Shown: positions 63,764 through 64,000 of the stretch, in pieces
How positions within the stretch are numbered: position 1 is the stretch's first letter
Layout of the letters: each line of letters begins with the position of its first letter
Assembly (NCBI RefSeq): GCF_019175285.1
Contig: NC_056526.1
Coordinates: 7,690,016 to 7,754,015, forward strand
Length of the DNA: 64,000 nt
Direction: 5' to 3'
DNA from: Sceloporus undulatus
Taxonomy: Eukaryota; Chordata; Lepidosauria; Squamata; Phrynosomatidae
Notes under the pieces: model-generated
Told to the model about the DNA's origin: nothing
Databases searched by the model: none
The model's input: the letters and a program-made list of their open reading frames with translations, nothing else
Made by a program: the position numbers and the translations under genes

Positions 63764-64000
63764 TTGCATCAAGTCCACTGCACTACTTCTTTGCTGAGCA
63801 GACCAAATATCTTCCATATTTATTTCAATCCACAACTGTGCGTGTGTTTGGGCATAATGCCAGTTCGATGCGATTTGACTGATGAGTGCTCATGCATTCA
63901 GGTCTGCTACTGCCCACCTCACCTGCACAGCTTCCTCTCTTGCTTCCCATTTAGCTGTAAAGAATGTGTGAGAAAATCTCTTTCAGCCTGAAGAGCCAAG
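63764..64000. other. Right edge, no feature recognised
   Basis: NUDT9 intron DNA up to the window end. No splice-flanked coding sequence. Confidence 0.4.

Noticed and set aside
1-64000. Retroviral or other LTR-bearing copy, CRISPR array, toxin-like locus
   Set aside because: No LTR pair, primer-binding-site arrangement or gag/pol/env-like frames were recognised, and the repeats present are LINEs, SINEs and small DNA elements. The repeat spacing does not resemble a CRISPR array.

Overview
This window is nuclear DNA of a squamate reptile, most likely a lizard. That call rests on intron-containing vertebrate immune and housekeeping genes set in a repeat mix typical of squamates: CR1, L2, RTE/BovB-like and L1 fragments, tRNA- and 5S rRNA-derived SINEs, and many short inverted-repeat DNA transposons (pogo/Tigger-like and hAT-like). 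The species cannot be named from the sequence.

Layout. (1) 1-9 kb: an intact single-coding-exon CGGBP1 gene (2637-3134, +), followed by several kb of sparse-repeat DNA that may hold its 3' UTR. (2) 9-19 kb: a repeat-dense intergenic block with nested LINEs, SINEs and DNA elements. (3) 19.5-35.4 kb: six exons on + encode a two-sushi receptor that matches the interleukin-2 receptor alpha chain (IL2RA): signal peptide, sushi 1, linker, sushi 2, linker, short hydrophobic C-terminus. Every junction is phase 1. (4) 35.4-41.8 kb: intergenic repeats. (5) 41.8-43.6 kb: a two-exon minus-strand gene for a short secreted ENDOD1-like DNA/RNA non-specific endonuclease with a complete active-site spacing. 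(6) 43.6-52.6 kb: more repeats. (7) 52.7-64 kb: a GC-rich, CCAAT/GC-box promoter-like segment and the first four coding-region exons of NUDT9 (ADP-ribose pyrophosphatase) on +, running off the right end before the Nudix box.

The four genes do not form an operon-like or pathway unit: a CGG-repeat binding nuclear factor, a cytokine receptor, a secreted nuclease and a mitochondrial ADP-ribose hydrolase. Their human counterparts lie on four different chromosomes, so the neighbourhood itself is of interest. No undescribed multi-gene system, RNA gene, CRISPR array or recognisable retroviral copy was found. The best leads are the odd C-terminus and the duplicated linker exon of IL2RA, the compact ENDOD1-like nuclease, a transposon end sitting just upstream of a NUDT9 splice acceptor, and 5S-rRNA-derived SINEs that seem to share a 3' tail with tRNA-derived ones. 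Exon ends were set by eye from reading frame, splice consensus and remembered family sequences. Repeat ends are approximate, and family names are by recognition, not by search.
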